Shown here piece by piece: positions 25,787-35,150 of a stretch of 64,000 nucleotides of DNA. Under the pieces are notes generated by a model. The model was not told the origin of the DNA. It saw only the letters and a program-made list of their open reading frames with translations, and searched no databases. Positions within the stretch are counted from its first letter, which is position 1, and each line of letters begins with the position of its first letter. The stretch comes from Ignavibacteria bacterium (GTDB lineage Bacteria; Bacteroidota; Ignavibacteria; Kapaibacteriales; Kapaibacteriaceae). The stretch is from the NCBI GenBank assembly GCA_016873895.1, contig VGVV01000003.1:248001-312000 (forward strand), given 5' to 3'. The translations under genes and the position numbers were made by a program.

Positions 25787-28480
25787 ATGTCAACAACCTT
25801 AGAAAAAGTATATTCACCAGGTACCATAGAGGCTCACTGGTATCAACAATGGCAGCAGGCCGGTATCTATTATTCGCTACCGAGCGTTAAAAAACCGTAC
25901 GCGATTTTTATGCCCCCTCCAAACGTCACGGGCATTCTGCACTTTGGGCACATCCTGAATAATACAATTCAGGACATCTATATACGCTGGGCTCGGCAAA
26001 ACGGACAAGAGTCTTGTTGGTTTCCAGGCATAGACCATGCAGGAATTGCAACCCAGAGCAAGGTTGAGCAGGAACTGAAAAAAGAGGGTGTAACTCGGCA
26101 CGACCTTGGCAGGGAGAGATTCATTGAGAAGGTCTGGGGCTGGAAGGAGCGCTATGGTGGCATCATACTCCAGCAGTTGCGAACGCTGGGGGTCTCGGCA
26201 GATTGGAATCGTACGCTCTTTACGATGGATGAGAGTGCCAGCGAGGCGGTGCGCGATGTCTTTATCAGCCTCTACGACGAAGGACTAATCTATCGGGGCA
26301 AGCGGATAATCAATTGGTCTCCGGTGGCTCAGAGCGCTCTCTCTGATGAGGAAGTGATCTTTAAGGAAGTAAAGGAACACATTTATACACTCCGTTACAA
26401 CTTAGCAGATGGATCGGGTGCGTTACTCGTTGCAACAGTGAGGCCAGAAACGATTTTTGCCGACGTTGCTGTGGCGGTCAACCCCAACGACGAACGTTAC
26501 AAGCATCTGATCGGAAGCAATGTAATCGTCCCGCTGTCAGCTCAGAGCGTTCCGATCATCGCAGATGACTACGCTGATCCCACATTTGGTACTGGATGTG
26601 TCAAAATCACTCCTGCACACGACCCGAATGACTTTGAAATCGGCAAGCGACATGGATTGGACATGCCGTCGTGTATACATGCCGACGCCACCTTGAATGA
26701 TCTTGCAGGGGAATTTCGGGGGCTCGACAGGTTTGTAGCCCGCAAAAAGGTGGTTGCTGCGCTAGAGGCAAGTGAGCTTCTCGAAAAGAAAGAGGATTAC
26801 ACTCACAACGTTGGTTTTAGCGAGCGTGGTGGCGAAGCAGTGGAGCCCTACCTGAGCGATCAGTGGTTTGTCAAGATGGAGCCCCTTGCCAAGCCGGCCT
26901 TGGATGTTGTGCTCAACGGAGATATCAAGTTTTACCCAGAGCACTGGGTTAGGACCTACGAACATTGGATGGGAAACATCCGTGACTGGTGCATCTCTCG
27001 TCAGTTGTGGTGGGGTCACCGAATTCCCGTGTATTACACCTCAGACGGGCGTCAGGTGGCGGCCAGAAGTGAGCAAGAGGCGCGCACGAAGCTGGGATTG
27101 GACTCGACCCAAACGCTTCGACAAGACACAGATGTGCTCGATACATGGTTGTCATCATGGTTATGGCCAATGACAACGTTGGGCTGGCGTGGCCCACTTG
27201 CAGAGCCAGATATCAAGACCAAAGAACAGCTTGAGTACTATCTGCCGTCGAACCTGCTTGTAACGGGCCCGGACATCATTTTTTTCTGGGTTGCCAGAAT
27301 GATTATGGCCACGGTCAAGTTTCGTGGCACGGTACCGTTTCGCGATGTGTACTTTACATCGATCATTCGTGATGCGAAAGGACGCAAGCTATCGAAGTCT
27401 CTCGGCAATTCGCCAGATCCACTGAACATCATAGGTCAGTATGGTTCCGATGCCATTCGGTTCACAATGATCTACCTTGCACCATTAGGGTCCGATGTAA
27501 GACTTGACATCGATGAAAAGACGCAAGACATCCCGTCCATGGAACTCGGACGGAATTTTGCAAACAAGGTCTGGAATGCCTGTCGATTCCTACAGCTCAA
27601 AGAGCATGAGATTGATACCCAAGTTAGTCCTCAAGTTGACTACCAACTTACAACTGCTGATAGGTGGATAGGATCTCGATATGCATCAACGATAGAAACT
27701 GCGCGTCAGCACTTGAGTGCTTATAGGATTACCGAATACGCAAAGTGTCTCTACGACTTTATCTGGAGGGACTTTTGTGATTGGTATGTCGAAATCGTCA
27801 AGGTACAAATCAGCACTGCTGCAACGGAGGGTACCAAGCGGGCTGTGCTGGCAAATGCCTTTAGAATTATTGAAGGGACCTTGAAACTTCTTCATCCGGT
27901 TATGCCATTTCTCACAGAGGAACTTTGGCATGGTTTATACGGACATGACGCCGCGCTGTCTATATCTACACAAGCTGCCCCAGTTGCGCAGACTGATCAT
28001 CTGGAACCGCTAACTGAGCAGCGATTTGAGACACTTCAACTCGTAGTCGAAGCCATGAGACGTCAGCGTGCAGAAATGGGAATTCCACCAAGCGAGCGCT
28101 TAGACGTTACTTTACGTGTGGATCCCGAACACGTCGAATTCTTTCATGAGCAACAAGCAATCATTACATCACTGGCTCGTTGCGCTACGCTTACAATTTC
28201 TTCCGATGCCAAAAAACCAGAGGGTTCCGTTGCGGATGTAGTGCGCGGGAACGAGATCTTCATGGTAGTTGCCGGTAAGGTAGACCTTGAGAAGGAACGC
28301 GTGAGAATGAAGAAGGAGATCTCTCGTCTGCAGGGGGCTATTTCAGGCGTAGAGAAGAAACTCACCAATGCTTCTTTCGTTCAAAATGCCAAACCTGAGG
28401 TCGTTGCAACCGAGCGTCAGAAACTGCACGACTGGACAGACGCTATGGAGAAGCTCAACAGGAATCTTGCTGATCTGTAA
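25787..28480 (+). CDS. valS: Valyl-tRNA synthetase
   Basis: Class-I aminoacyl-tRNA synthetase, 897 residues. HIGH-type motif in [17 protein letters not shown] (about 44-60), an editing domain (residues ~195-350; [39 protein letters not shown]), KMSKS-type [11 protein letters not shown] near residue 534, anticodon-binding domain, and the C-terminal coiled coil that ValS uses to grip tRNA ([20 protein letters not shown]). The length is normal for bacterial ValS. The thiolase gene follows after 23 bases. Confidence 0.98.
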   Translation: MSTTLEKVYSPGTIEAHWYQQWQQAGIYYSLPSVKKPYAIFMPPPNVTGILHFGHILNNTIQDIYIRWARQNGQESCWFPGIDHAGIATQSKVEQELKKEGVTRHDLGRERFIEKVWGWKERYGGIILQQLRTLGVSADWNRTLFTMDESASEAVRDVFISLYDEGLIYRGKRIINWSPVAQSALSDEEVIFKEVKEHIYTLRYNLADGSGALLVATVRPETIFADVAVAVNPNDERYKHLIGSNVIVPLSAQSVPIIADDYADPTFGTGCVKITPAHDPNDFEIGKRHGLDMPSCIHADATLNDLAGEFRGLDRFVARKKVVAALEASELLEKKEDYTHNVGFSERGGEAVEPYLSDQWFVKMEPLAKPALDVVLNGDIKFYPEHWVRTYEHWMGNIRDWCISRQLWWGHRIPVYYTSDGRQVAARSEQEARTKLGLDSTQTLRQDTDVLDTWLSSWLWPMTTLGWRGPLAEPDIKTKEQLEYYLPSNLLVTGPDIIFFWVARMIMATVKFRGTVPFRDVYFTSIIRDAKGRKLSKSLGNSPDPLNIIGQYGSDAIRFTMIYLAPLGSDVRLDIDEKTQDIPSMELGRNFANKVWNACRFLQLKEHEIDTQVSPQVDYQLTTADRWIGSRYASTIETARQHLSAYRITEYAKCLYDFIWRDFCDWYVEIVKVQISTAATEGTKRAVLANAFRIIEGTLKLLHPVMPFLTEELWHGLYGHDAALSISTQAAPVAQTDHLEPLTEQRFETLQLVVEAMRRQRAEMGIPPSERLDVTLRVDPEHVEFFHEQQAIITSLARCATLTISSDAKKPEGSVADVVRGNEIFMVVAGKVDLEKERVRMKKEISRLQGAISGVEKKLTNASFVQNAKPEVVATERQKLHDWTDAMEKLNRNLADL

Positions 28481-28503
28481 CCCTAACTTTAACCCAACCG
28501 AAC

Positions 28504-29712
28504 ATGGCATACATTATCGAACCTATTCGCACGGCTGTTGGCAAGTATGGTGGAGCTCTTAGTTCTGTGCGTCCAGATGACATGGCTGCAGAAGTACTCA
28601 AGGCTCTCGTGCAACGCACGGGTATTAACCCAGCGCTTATCGACGATGTGATTCTCGGCTGCGCCAACCAAGCCGGTGAAGACAATCGTAACATTGCACG
28701 TATGGCAACACTCTTGGGTGGTCTGCCTGAGAGCGTTCCCGCCGTAACCGTAAACAGGCTGTGTGCCTCGTCGCTTGAGGCCGTGATACAGGGTGTGAGA
28801 GCGATCCGCTCCAACGAGGCCAATTTCATCGTGGCAGGTGGCGTAGAGAGCATGTCGCGAGCCCCATACAGCATGCCGAAAAATGTCTCGGGTAAGGCCA
28901 TGTTCGGTAACATTACAGTGTATGACACTGCGCTGGGATGGCGCTATCCAAATCCTGCCATGGAGGCGATGTTCCCACTTGAGTCTATGGGGGAGACGGC
29001 CGAGAACATTGCTGAGCGCTGGGGTATTTCCCGTGAAGATCAAGATGCATTTGCGCTGCAGTCGCACCAGCGGGCATCTGCAGCCACGCATAGCGGAGTG
29101 CTCGCCGATGAGATTATCCCATACGCCATTGCTTCGCGCAAGGGCGATCCCGTGATCGTATCAAGGGACGAGCAACCACGTGCTGATGCCTCAATCGACA
29201 GCATGTCTACGTTGAAACCCGCCTTTCGCAAAGGTGGAACTGTAACAGCCGGAAACTCGTCATCGCTTAACGACGGTGCAGCTGCAATGCTTCTAGCCAG
29301 TGAATCAATGTTGAATCAGCACCCTGACGTACGCAAACAAGCGCTGGCCAAAGTGATCAGTAGTGGCGCGGTAGGCGTCGATCCGCGTGTAATGGGCATA
29401 GGTCCAGTGAGTGCCATTCAGCTTGCCTGCAGCCGAGCTGGAATCGCAGTGAAGGACTTGGAACTTGTAGAGATTAACGAAGCATTTGCAGCTCAAAGCC
29501 TTGCCTGTGTGCGAGAATTACACCTCGACATGGAACGTGTCAATGTTCATGGTGGTGCGATTGCAATCGGGCACCCGCTTGGTATGAGCGGCGGCCGCAT
29601 TCTCGGGCATCTTGCTCGTGAAATGCGCAGACGTGGTGTTCGCTACGGGGCAGTCGCATTGTGTATTGGAGTTGGCCAGGGTCTCGCCGTTGTTATTGAG
29701 TCCTGCGACTAA
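28504..29712 (+). CDS. Thiolase (acetyl-CoA C-acyltransferase)
   Basis: 402 residues of the degradative/biosynthetic thiolase family, which cleaves or forms beta-ketoacyl-CoA. Catalytic residues: nucleophile Cys87 ([10 protein letters not shown]), His357 ([12 protein letters not shown]) and Cys387 ([11 protein letters not shown]). [17 protein letters not shown] is also typical. The sequence [20 protein letters not shown] near the N-terminus resembles beta-ketoadipyl-CoA/3-oxoacyl-CoA thiolases. No other beta-oxidation genes are adjacent, so substrate length is open. Probably cotranscribed with valS. Confidence 0.93.
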   Translation: MAYIIEPIRTAVGKYGGALSSVRPDDMAAEVLKALVQRTGINPALIDDVILGCANQAGEDNRNIARMATLLGGLPESVPAVTVNRLCASSLEAVIQGVRAIRSNEANFIVAGGVESMSRAPYSMPKNVSGKAMFGNITVYDTALGWRYPNPAMEAMFPLESMGETAENIAERWGISREDQDAFALQSHQRASAATHSGVLADEIIPYAIASRKGDPVIVSRDEQPRADASIDSMSTLKPAFRKGGTVTAGNSSSLNDGAAAMLLASESMLNQHPDVRKQALAKVISSGAVGVDPRVMGIGPVSAIQLACSRAGIAVKDLELVEINEAFAAQSLACVRELHLDMERVNVHGGAIAIGHPLGMSGGRILGHLAREMRRRGVRYGAVALCIGVGQGLAVVIESCD

Positions 29713-29723
29713 CATTTCGCAGT

Positions 29724-29731
29724 TATATTTG
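29724..29731 (+). promoter_or_regulatory. Putative -7 promoter element upstream of nuoF
   Basis: TATATTTG matches TAnnTTTG exactly and lies 36 bases before the nuoF ATG, just after the thiolase stop; a ribosome site GAAGGA is also present upstream of the ATG. Confidence 0.5.
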
Positions 29732-29767
29732 CCAGTCGTTTAGAACGTTTTTCACGAAGGACACTTC

Positions 29768-31099
29768 ATGTATTCGGCACCACATTTCGTACTTCCTCAG
29801 ATCAAGGACCTTCACAAGGCCGATGTCTATATGGCTCATGGCGGCTACGGAGGCTACAGAAAAGCTATTTCGACTTCGCCTGATACCGTTATTGACGAGG
29901 TAAAGAAGTCCGGACTTCGTGGTCGCGGTGGCGCTTGCTTTCCTACGGGACTTAAGTGGTCGTTCATGCCAACGGGCAATGAAAAGCCAAAGTACCTAGC
30001 AATCAACGGCGACGAGTCAGAACCAGGCTCATTCAAAGACCGTCAGATTTTCGAGTACAATCCGCATGGTCTTATCGAAGGCATCATGATTGCTGGGTAT
30101 GCCATGGGCATCAAGACTGCATTCATTTATATCCGTGGCGAATACCACAAGTGGGTAGATCTGATGCAAGATGCTGTAGACGAAGCATATGCTAAGGGGC
30201 TCATCGGTGATGCCATGAAGAAGACGTTTGGTGGCAATTACTCGATCGATATCATTGTACACAAGGGTGCCGGAGCCTATATCTGTGGGGAAGAGACGTC
30301 CCTGATGAATTCTCTCGAGGGAGATAGAGCATACCCACGCTACAAGCCGCCATTCCCTGCAAACAAGGGGCTTTGGGGCATGCCAACAACGATCAACAAT
30401 GTTGAGACGCTTGCTACTGTGCCTGCTATCATGACCATGGGAGCAGATGCCTTCGCTGCTATTGGTGCTCCGGGTCACACAGGAACGCTATTGTATGGCG
30501 TAAGCGGACATGTCAACAAACCTGGCGTGTATGAACTTCCGACGGGCGTAAAGCTATCTGATATCATCTACGACGTGTGCGGCGGTGTTCCGGGCAACAA
30601 AAAGGTTAAGGCCGTTATCCCAGGCGGTTCATCTATGCCGCCCCTTCGCGGAGATGAAATCGAAGGTGTTTGCATGGATGAGGAGCACCTGAAGAAGATC
30701 GGTACGCACATCGGTACCGCTGGAATCATGGTTATGGATGAAGACACTGACATTGTTGCTGTAACGCTCCGTATTGCCAGATTTTACCATCATGAATCTT
30801 GCGGACAATGCACGCCATGCCGTGAAGGTTGTGGATGGATGGAAAAAGTTCTCCATCGTCTCGATCATGGTGATGCAACGAGCGCTGACATTGATTTGCT
30901 CTATAGTGTTGCTTCAAACATCGAGGGTAACACGATCTGTGCTCTTGGCGACGCAGCAGCATGGCCTGTTAAGGGATTCATCGAGAAGTTCCGTGATGAG
31001 TTCGAAGCCCGCGTAAAGCATAATCGCTCGTTTGTTTCATTAAACGTCGTCCACGGACGTCGTTCAACGGCCTCGACTCTGGTTACGACCCACGTCTAA
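29768..31099 (+). CDS. nuoF: NADH-quinone oxidoreductase subunit F (NuoF)
   Basis: FMN- and NADH-binding 51-kDa subunit of complex I, 443 residues. The FMN loop [19 protein letters not shown]-site sequence [39 protein letters not shown] and the 4Fe-4S ligands [12 protein letters not shown] with [18 protein letters not shown] are all present; an SLBB-type domain lies between. The gene stands alone: nuoE and nuoG are not adjacent, and the next gene is a zinc transporter. The possibility that it belongs to another NADH-linked complex (for example a bifurcating hydrogenase or formate dehydrogenase) cannot be excluded, but the lack of extra ferredoxin domains favours NuoF. Confidence 0.92.
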   Translation: MYSAPHFVLPQIKDLHKADVYMAHGGYGGYRKAISTSPDTVIDEVKKSGLRGRGGACFPTGLKWSFMPTGNEKPKYLAINGDESEPGSFKDRQIFEYNPHGLIEGIMIAGYAMGIKTAFIYIRGEYHKWVDLMQDAVDEAYAKGLIGDAMKKTFGGNYSIDIIVHKGAGAYICGEETSLMNSLEGDRAYPRYKPPFPANKGLWGMPTTINNVETLATVPAIMTMGADAFAAIGAPGHTGTLLYGVSGHVNKPGVYELPTGVKLSDIIYDVCGGVPGNKKVKAVIPGGSSMPPLRGDEIEGVCMDEEHLKKIGTHIGTAGIMVMDEDTDIVAVTLRIARFYHHESCGQCTPCREGCGWMEKVLHRLDHGDATSADIDLLYSVASNIEGNTICALGDAAAWPVKGFIEKFRDEFEARVKHNRSFVSLNVVHGRRSTASTLVTTHV

Positions 31100-31920
31100 T
31101 GGATGTACATGCATTGGGGTACGCCTTTGCTCTGACACTTCTGGCAGGCCTAGCCACCGGTGTTGGGTCGGCGATGGCCTTCTTTGCAAGAAAAACATCA
31201 ACCAAGTTCCTATCCCTCTCACTCGGTTTTTCTGCCGGTGTGATGATTTATGTCTCGTTTGTCGAGATTCTCGCTAAGAGTAATTCGGCACTTGCTCAAG
31301 TGTATGGTCCACAAGGCGGACGTTGGTACTCTGTGCTTTCATTCTTTGCCGGTATCGCGCTGATTGCCGTTATCGACAAACTGGTTCCGTCTCATGAAAA
31401 TCCACACGAGAACATGAGTATCGAAGCCCTCGACGACGAGGCAAAGAAAGAGGAGTTCGCACGCAATCATCGGTTGTTACGCGTTGGGGTAATGACGGCA
31501 CTCGCCATAGGCATACACAACTTCCCGGAAGGGCTCGCAACCTTCGTTAGCGCACTTCACGATCCAAGCGTGGGCGTCGCTATCGCAATTGCTATCGCGA
31601 TCCATAATATCCCAGAGGGTATTGCTGTAAGCGTCCCTGTTTTCTATGCTACTCAAGACCGCAAGAAAGCCTTCTTATACTCATTTCTTTCTGGTCTTGC
31701 CGAACCTGTTGGTGCTGTTATTGGTTATCTAGTCCTGTTGCCGTTTATGAGTCCTGTGGTGATGGGAGTTGTGTTTGGCCTTGTAGCTGGTATCATGGTG
31801 TTTATTTCCATCGACGAATTGCTTCCAGCAGCTAGAGAGTATGGCGAGCATCACCTGAGCATCTACGGACTAGTGGCAGGTATGGCTGTAATGGCAGTTT
31901 CGCTGTTGCTTTTCTTGTAA
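31099..31920 (+). CDS. zupT: ZIP-family metal transporter (ZupT-like)
   Basis: 273 residues, about eight transmembrane helices. The two metal-site signatures of ZupT are clear: [17 protein letters not shown] and [17 protein letters not shown]. It imports zinc and possibly iron or other divalent metals across the inner membrane. The ATG shares one base with the nuoF stop (TAATGG), so the two are translated in tandem although no functional link is obvious. A cytosolic charged loop (about residues 105-130) separates helices 3 and 4. Confidence 0.93.
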   Translation: MDVHALGYAFALTLLAGLATGVGSAMAFFARKTSTKFLSLSLGFSAGVMIYVSFVEILAKSNSALAQVYGPQGGRWYSVLSFFAGIALIAVIDKLVPSHENPHENMSIEALDDEAKKEEFARNHRLLRVGVMTALAIGIHNFPEGLATFVSALHDPSVGVAIAIAIAIHNIPEGIAVSVPVFYATQDRKKAFLYSFLSGLAEPVGAVIGYLVLLPFMSPVVMGVVFGLVAGIMVFISIDELLPAAREYGEHHLSIYGLVAGMAVMAVSLLLFL

Positions 31921-31937
31921 CGTGAATTCATCAAGTA

Positions 31938-32558
31938 ATGCCACAATCTGAACATCGCATCGGTATTATCGGCGGATCATTCAACCCGATACACATCGCT
32001 CATCTGATTATCGCAGACAGGTTCGTAGACCAGTTACATCTCGATGCCTGTTACTTTGTACCGGCGTTTCAATCACCGTTCAAAGTTGGCGATAAGGGGC
32101 TAGCATCACCCACAGACCGCGTTGCCATGGTGAAACTTGCTATCGAGCAACATCCAATGTTTCATGTCAGCACAGCCGAGGTAGACCGGCAGGGCGTATC
32201 GTACACGATTGATACCCTGCAGACGATGTCTATTCAAAACCCTGGAGCGGTTCTGCACCTTCTTATCGGCAGCGACCAAGCTGTCGAGTTTGTCCGCTGG
32301 AAAGATTGGCAGGATATCTGCCGCATAGCTCAGCTTTGCATTGTCCGACGTCCATTCTTGCTCACACCAGAACAAGAACAGCGTATGACTGAGCAACTAA
32401 CTATCGATGGCAGACCTCCAATATGGGTTCAAGCCCCTTTGCTAGAAATCTCCTCGACCGATATACGCAGCCGCGTAGCAGACGATAAGAGCATCAATTA
32501 TCAAACAGTCAAGGCAGTCAGGGATTATATTGATGCGAAGAAGTTGTATCGGAAGTGA
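31938..32558 (+). CDS. nadD: Nicotinate-nucleotide adenylyltransferase
   Basis: Makes deamido-NAD from nicotinate mononucleotide and ATP. 206 residues. Nucleotidyltransferase signature GIIGGSFNPIHIAHL at the N-terminus, LIGSDQAVEFVRWKDW in the middle and ISSTDIRSRV toward the end; all as in NadD. Last recognisable gene of the valS-nadD plus-strand run. The 3' side opens into a repeat-rich intergenic region. Confidence 0.96.
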   Translation: MPQSEHRIGIIGGSFNPIHIAHLIIADRFVDQLHLDACYFVPAFQSPFKVGDKGLASPTDRVAMVKLAIEQHPMFHVSTAEVDRQGVSYTIDTLQTMSIQNPGAVLHLLIGSDQAVEFVRWKDWQDICRIAQLCIVRRPFLLTPEQEQRMTEQLTIDGRPPIWVQAPLLEISSTDIRSRVADDKSINYQTVKAVRDYIDAKKLYRK

Positions 32559-32570
32559 GGAACTAGTTTC

Positions 32571-32726
32571 AATTACGAATTACGAATTACGAATTACTAA
32601 TTACGGATGACAGATTACAGATTACTGATTACTGATTTACGTACTAGTTACGAGTTAATAATTACGATTTCAGTCATTTATGATCAGCCATTCATGATTA
32701 GTAATTCGTAATTCGTAATTCGTCAT
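32571..32726. repeat. Palindrome built from 7-base repeats
   Basis: Non-coding, AT-rich region between nadD and the small gene. The left part repeats GAATTAC three times with a TAATTAC variant. Positions 32575-32601 and 32697-32723 are perfect reverse complements over 27 bases. The 95-base centre carries further variants of the same unit (AGATTAC, TGATTAC, TGATTTAC, AGTTACG). The region could fold into a long cruciform or RNA hairpin. It resembles the short tandemly repeated repetitive sequences known from cyanobacteria and other phyla. No open frame of note. Confidence 0.85.
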
Positions 32727-32741
32727 CCATTTTCTCTCCCT

Positions 32742-33095
32742 ATGGACCACCAAGAACTCAAACTCCTAGCCTCAATGATTGCCGATGAGCTCGAAAAGCG
32801 GCACAATGCGCCTTTAGCTTCCAAGTGGCAGCATGGCACGATGATTTTTAAACCAGGTGATAGCACTCTCAAGCAGCATGAGATGTCTATCGAGCGCTTT
32901 ATGCAGAAGATCGTTATGATGCGTGATAACCTGCGCGTCTTGGAGCAACAGATCAATGCAAATGGGAACCTGAGTGTTGCTGAAAAAATCAAGCTTCAGG
33001 GATACATCACGAAGATCTATGGCTCGATGACCTCCTTTAACATCGTCTTTGCCGATGAAGACGATAAGTTCCGAGGGGCTGGAGGAGGGGAATGA
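32742..33095 (+). CDS. Small conserved-looking protein of unknown function
   Basis: 117 residues, acidic-basic mixed and mostly helical by appearance (MIADELEKRHNAPL, SIERFMQKIVMMRDNLRVLE, LSVAEKIKLQGYITKIYGSM). No signal peptide or membrane segment. I do not recognise the family. Codon use and composition look like its neighbours, and it is the longest frame in the interval between the heptamer palindrome and the tRNA terminator. There is no clear ribosome site. The stop TGA is itself the first three bases of a short TGACTAA repeat. Could be a cytosolic helper or DNA/RNA-associated protein; unknown. Confidence 0.65.
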   Translation: MDHQELKLLASMIADELEKRHNAPLASKWQHGTMIFKPGDSTLKQHEMSIERFMQKIVMMRDNLRVLEQQINANGNLSVAEKIKLQGYITKIYGSMTSFNIVFADEDDKFRGAGGGE

Positions 33096-33110
33096 CTAAT
33101 GACTAATGAC
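33093..33110. repeat. Short 7-base tandem repeat at the end of the small gene
   Basis: TGACTAA occurs twice followed by TGAC, so the stop codon of the small gene lies inside the repeat. Same unit length as the palindrome upstream of the gene but a different sequence. Confidence 0.6.
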
Positions 33111-33152
33111 ATTGTAGAGGGGTACGGTAAGCTGTAACCATTACGAATAAAA

Positions 33153-33183
33153 AACGTCCGACTGCAGTGTGCAATCGGACGTT
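33153..33183 (-). terminator. Rho-independent terminator after the tRNA pair
   Basis: On minus, AACGTCCGA pairs with TCGGACGTT; an inner TGCA/TGCA stem closes on a three-base loop. It is followed by TTTTTATT. The T-rich run on the other side (TTCTGTTGTT) could let it also stop plus-strand transcripts from the small gene. Confidence 0.85.
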
Positions 33184-33197
33184 CTGTTGTTCGGGAG

Positions 33198-33272
33198 CGG
33201 GACCGACGGGGCTCGAACCCGCGACCTCCGCCTTGACAGGGCGGCGCTCTAACCAAGCTGAGCTACGATCCC
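33198..33272 (-). tRNA. tRNA-Asp (anticodon GTC)
   Basis: A full cloverleaf of 75 bases: acceptor GGGATCG/CGGTCCC, D-arm GCTC/GAGC, anticodon stem CCGCC/GGCGG with loop CTGTCAA (GTC reads Asp codons), T-arm GCGGG/CCCGT with TTCGAGC. Discriminator base is G, as expected for Asp. The 3' CCA is not encoded (CTC follows), so it must be added after transcription. Confidence 0.97.
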
Positions 33273-33285
33273 GTAACCGTTACGC

Positions 33286-33361
33286 TGGTGGACCCAAGCG
33301 GGATCGAACCGCTGACCTCTTCAATGCCATTGAAGCGCTCTCCCAGCTGAGCTATGGGCCC
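33286..33361 (-). tRNA. tRNA-Ala (anticodon GGC)
   Basis: Cloverleaf of 73 bases plus an encoded CCA: acceptor GGGCCCA/TGGGTCC, D-arm GCTC/GAGC, anticodon stem CTTCA/TGAAG with loop ATGGCAT (GGC reads GCC/GCU), T-arm AGCGG/CCGCT with TTCGATC. Discriminator A, followed by CCA at 33288-33286. Lies 13 bases upstream of tRNA-Asp in the same transcript. Confidence 0.97.
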
Positions 33362-33383
33362 GTTTCACCTAGAAAACGGAGAC

Positions 33384-33414
33384 CAAATATAGGGGTATAT
33401 GGCGCAATTACAAA
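33384..33414 (-). promoter_or_regulatory. Bacteroidota-type promoter for the tRNA pair
   Basis: On minus, TTTG (33414-33411), a 19-base spacer, then TATATTTG (33391-33384). This fits the Bacteroidota consensus TTTG-N19-TAnnTTTG exactly in both boxes and spacing. It lies 22 bases before the tRNA-Ala 5' end and just after the ABC exporter stop. Confidence 0.75.
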
Positions 33415-33419
33415 TGAGA

Positions 33420-35147
33420 TTATCGAATGAATTGCAAGTCGCACCATCGCTGATAGATTCCTCCTTGTGCAATAAGTGATTCATGTGTGCCAGATTCTAC
33501 GATTCTTCCATGAGAAAACACGTAAATGGCATCGCACATACGCACGGTACTGAGTCTATGGGCTATAATAACCGAAGTACGATTGGTCATCAGTCGTTCT
33601 AGCGCATCCTGAATTAAATGCTCGCTTTCGGCATCTAACGAGCTTGTTGCCTCGTCCAGCAACAGGATGGGAGGATTCTTCAGCAGAGCACGCGCAATGG
33701 CTACACGCTGCCTCTGTCCGCCACTAAGCTTCATTCCACGCTCGCCAACGAGCGTGTTGAATCCCTCGGGAAATTCCTCGATAAAGCTCAATGCATTGGC
33801 CCCAATGGCAGCATTGCGAACGTCATCAATTGAAGCATGTGTCCGACCATATCGAATGTTCTCTTCTATGGTCCCACCAAACAAAACAATGTCCTGAGGC
33901 ACTACGCCAATATTCCGCCGAATCTGTGCTAGCGAAAACTCCGATGCCTGCTGACCATCGTAGAGAACTATGCCCGATGAAGGCTCGTACAACCGTTGAA
34001 TAAGAGCAGCAGTTGTGGATTTCCCCGATCCACTCTCACCAATGAACGCTATTCGTTGCCCCGGATGAATGAGCAGATTGAGATCTTCAACAGCCAAATG
34101 AGTACCGCGATCTGCGTAGGCAAACGATACATTACGTAGCTCAATACTGCGAATTGCAACGTCCGCAGATTCCTCACCAACATGTTCACGGTTTTCAGAC
34201 ATCAGCTCTCGAATTCGGACAGATGCACCCAGCGACTTTTGGATCTGTCCAAACAACTCGGCAAACGAACCTAACGCACCCCCGACAAACATGGCATACA
34301 TCAAGAACGATAAGAGTTGTCCCATGGATACAGCTTTAGACTGCACCAGGCTAGCACCGTAGAGAATAACTGCAGCTATACCACCAAAAATTGTGAAGAT
34401 GATAAACGTAACAAATGCTGCTCGCAGCCTGGCCCCCTTAACAGCAAGCGAGACGTTCTCACCGAGAGCTGCTTTGTAACGGTCAATCTCGTGCTGTTCC
34501 TGTACGTAGGACTTCACCGACTGTAGGCTCTGTAGCGTTTCCTCCACAATCGTAGAGGTCTTTGCAAGAGCATCCTGTGTTCGTGTAGACAGCTTACGCA
34601 ATCGACGTCCAATAAGAGCAGCAGCCCCCACAATCAGTGGCATGCCGAGCAGGATCGGGATTGTAAGCTTCACGCTGGTTGTGACGATCAGGACAATCGA
34701 ACCGACGAGGAATATCGACTGTCGAACGAGTTGTAGCAATGAGAATGAAAATGTCTCCTGTATCTGCGTTAAATCGCTGGAAATCCGACTTGAAAGTTCA
34801 CCAATGCGATGTTTGGATAGAGTTGCCAGAGGCAGTTTCACGATGTGCTGAAAGAGATTCGATCGCAATGCCGCGATAACCTGTTCTGTGGTGCGGGACA
34901 TCGTAACAGAGACCAGATAACCAATGCAGGCCTGAACCAACAAGAGTCCGAGAAACATGGCTGCTGTCCTATAGAGATCTGATGGATCTCTTGACTCTTG
35001 AATTTGATCGATGATCGTTCCAGTCATCGCTGGAAAGACCAAGCTGATCCCACTGCTCGGAATCATAAACACCAATGCAAGAATCATTTTCCAAGCATGG
35101 GGCTTGTAGTGCGAAAGCAGGAATGAGAATGAATTACGATTGGACAT
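33420..35147 (-). CDS. ABC exporter, fused permease and ATPase (MsbA/lipid-flippase type)
   Basis: 575 residues: six-helix membrane domain (about 20-310; ALVFMIPSSGISLVFPA, LVSVTMSRTTEQVIAALR) followed by an ABC domain with Walker A IGESGSGKSTTAALIQRLY, signature KLSGGQRQRVAIARALL, Walker B ILLLDEATSSLDAES and switch IIAHRLSTVR. Homodimeric exporters of this type move lipid A, lipids, peptides or drugs; the substrate cannot be told, though an MsbA-like role in lipid A flipping is common for such genes in this phylum. It is 3 bases from the subtilisin gene's stop and its own stop precedes the tRNA promoter. Confidence 0.93.
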   Translation of the reverse strand: MSNRNSFSFLLSHYKPHAWKMILALVFMIPSSGISLVFPAMTGTIIDQIQESRDPSDLYRTAAMFLGLLLVQACIGYLVSVTMSRTTEQVIAALRSNLFQHIVKLPLATLSKHRIGELSSRISSDLTQIQETFSFSLLQLVRQSIFLVGSIVLIVTTSVKLTIPILLGMPLIVGAAALIGRRLRKLSTRTQDALAKTSTIVEETLQSLQSVKSYVQEQHEIDRYKAALGENVSLAVKGARLRAAFVTFIIFTIFGGIAAVILYGASLVQSKAVSMGQLLSFLMYAMFVGGALGSFAELFGQIQKSLGASVRIRELMSENREHVGEESADVAIRSIELRNVSFAYADRGTHLAVEDLNLLIHPGQRIAFIGESGSGKSTTAALIQRLYEPSSGIVLYDGQQASEFSLAQIRRNIGVVPQDIVLFGGTIEENIRYGRTHASIDDVRNAAIGANALSFIEEFPEGFNTLVGERGMKLSGGQRQRVAIARALLKNPPILLLDEATSSLDAESEHLIQDALERLMTNRTSVIIAHRLSTVRMCDAIYVFSHGRIVESGTHESLIAQGGIYQRWCDLQFIR

Positions 35148-35150
35148 GAC

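Noticed and set aside
29768-31099. HydB/HndC-type bifurcating hydrogenase subunit instead of NuoF
   Set aside because: No N-terminal thioredoxin-like or C-terminal ferredoxin domains, which those subunits usually carry, and no hydrogenase genes nearby. Kept as NuoF with a caveat.
32571-32726. CRISPR array or direct-repeat locus
   Set aside because: Units are only 7 bases, without spacers of constant length, and no cas gene is nearby. It is a degenerate tandem repeat with inverted arms.
33198-33361. Integration site for a mobile element at the tRNA pair
   Set aside because: Both tRNAs are whole and no integrase, direct repeat of a tRNA end or shift in gene content is visible next to them.
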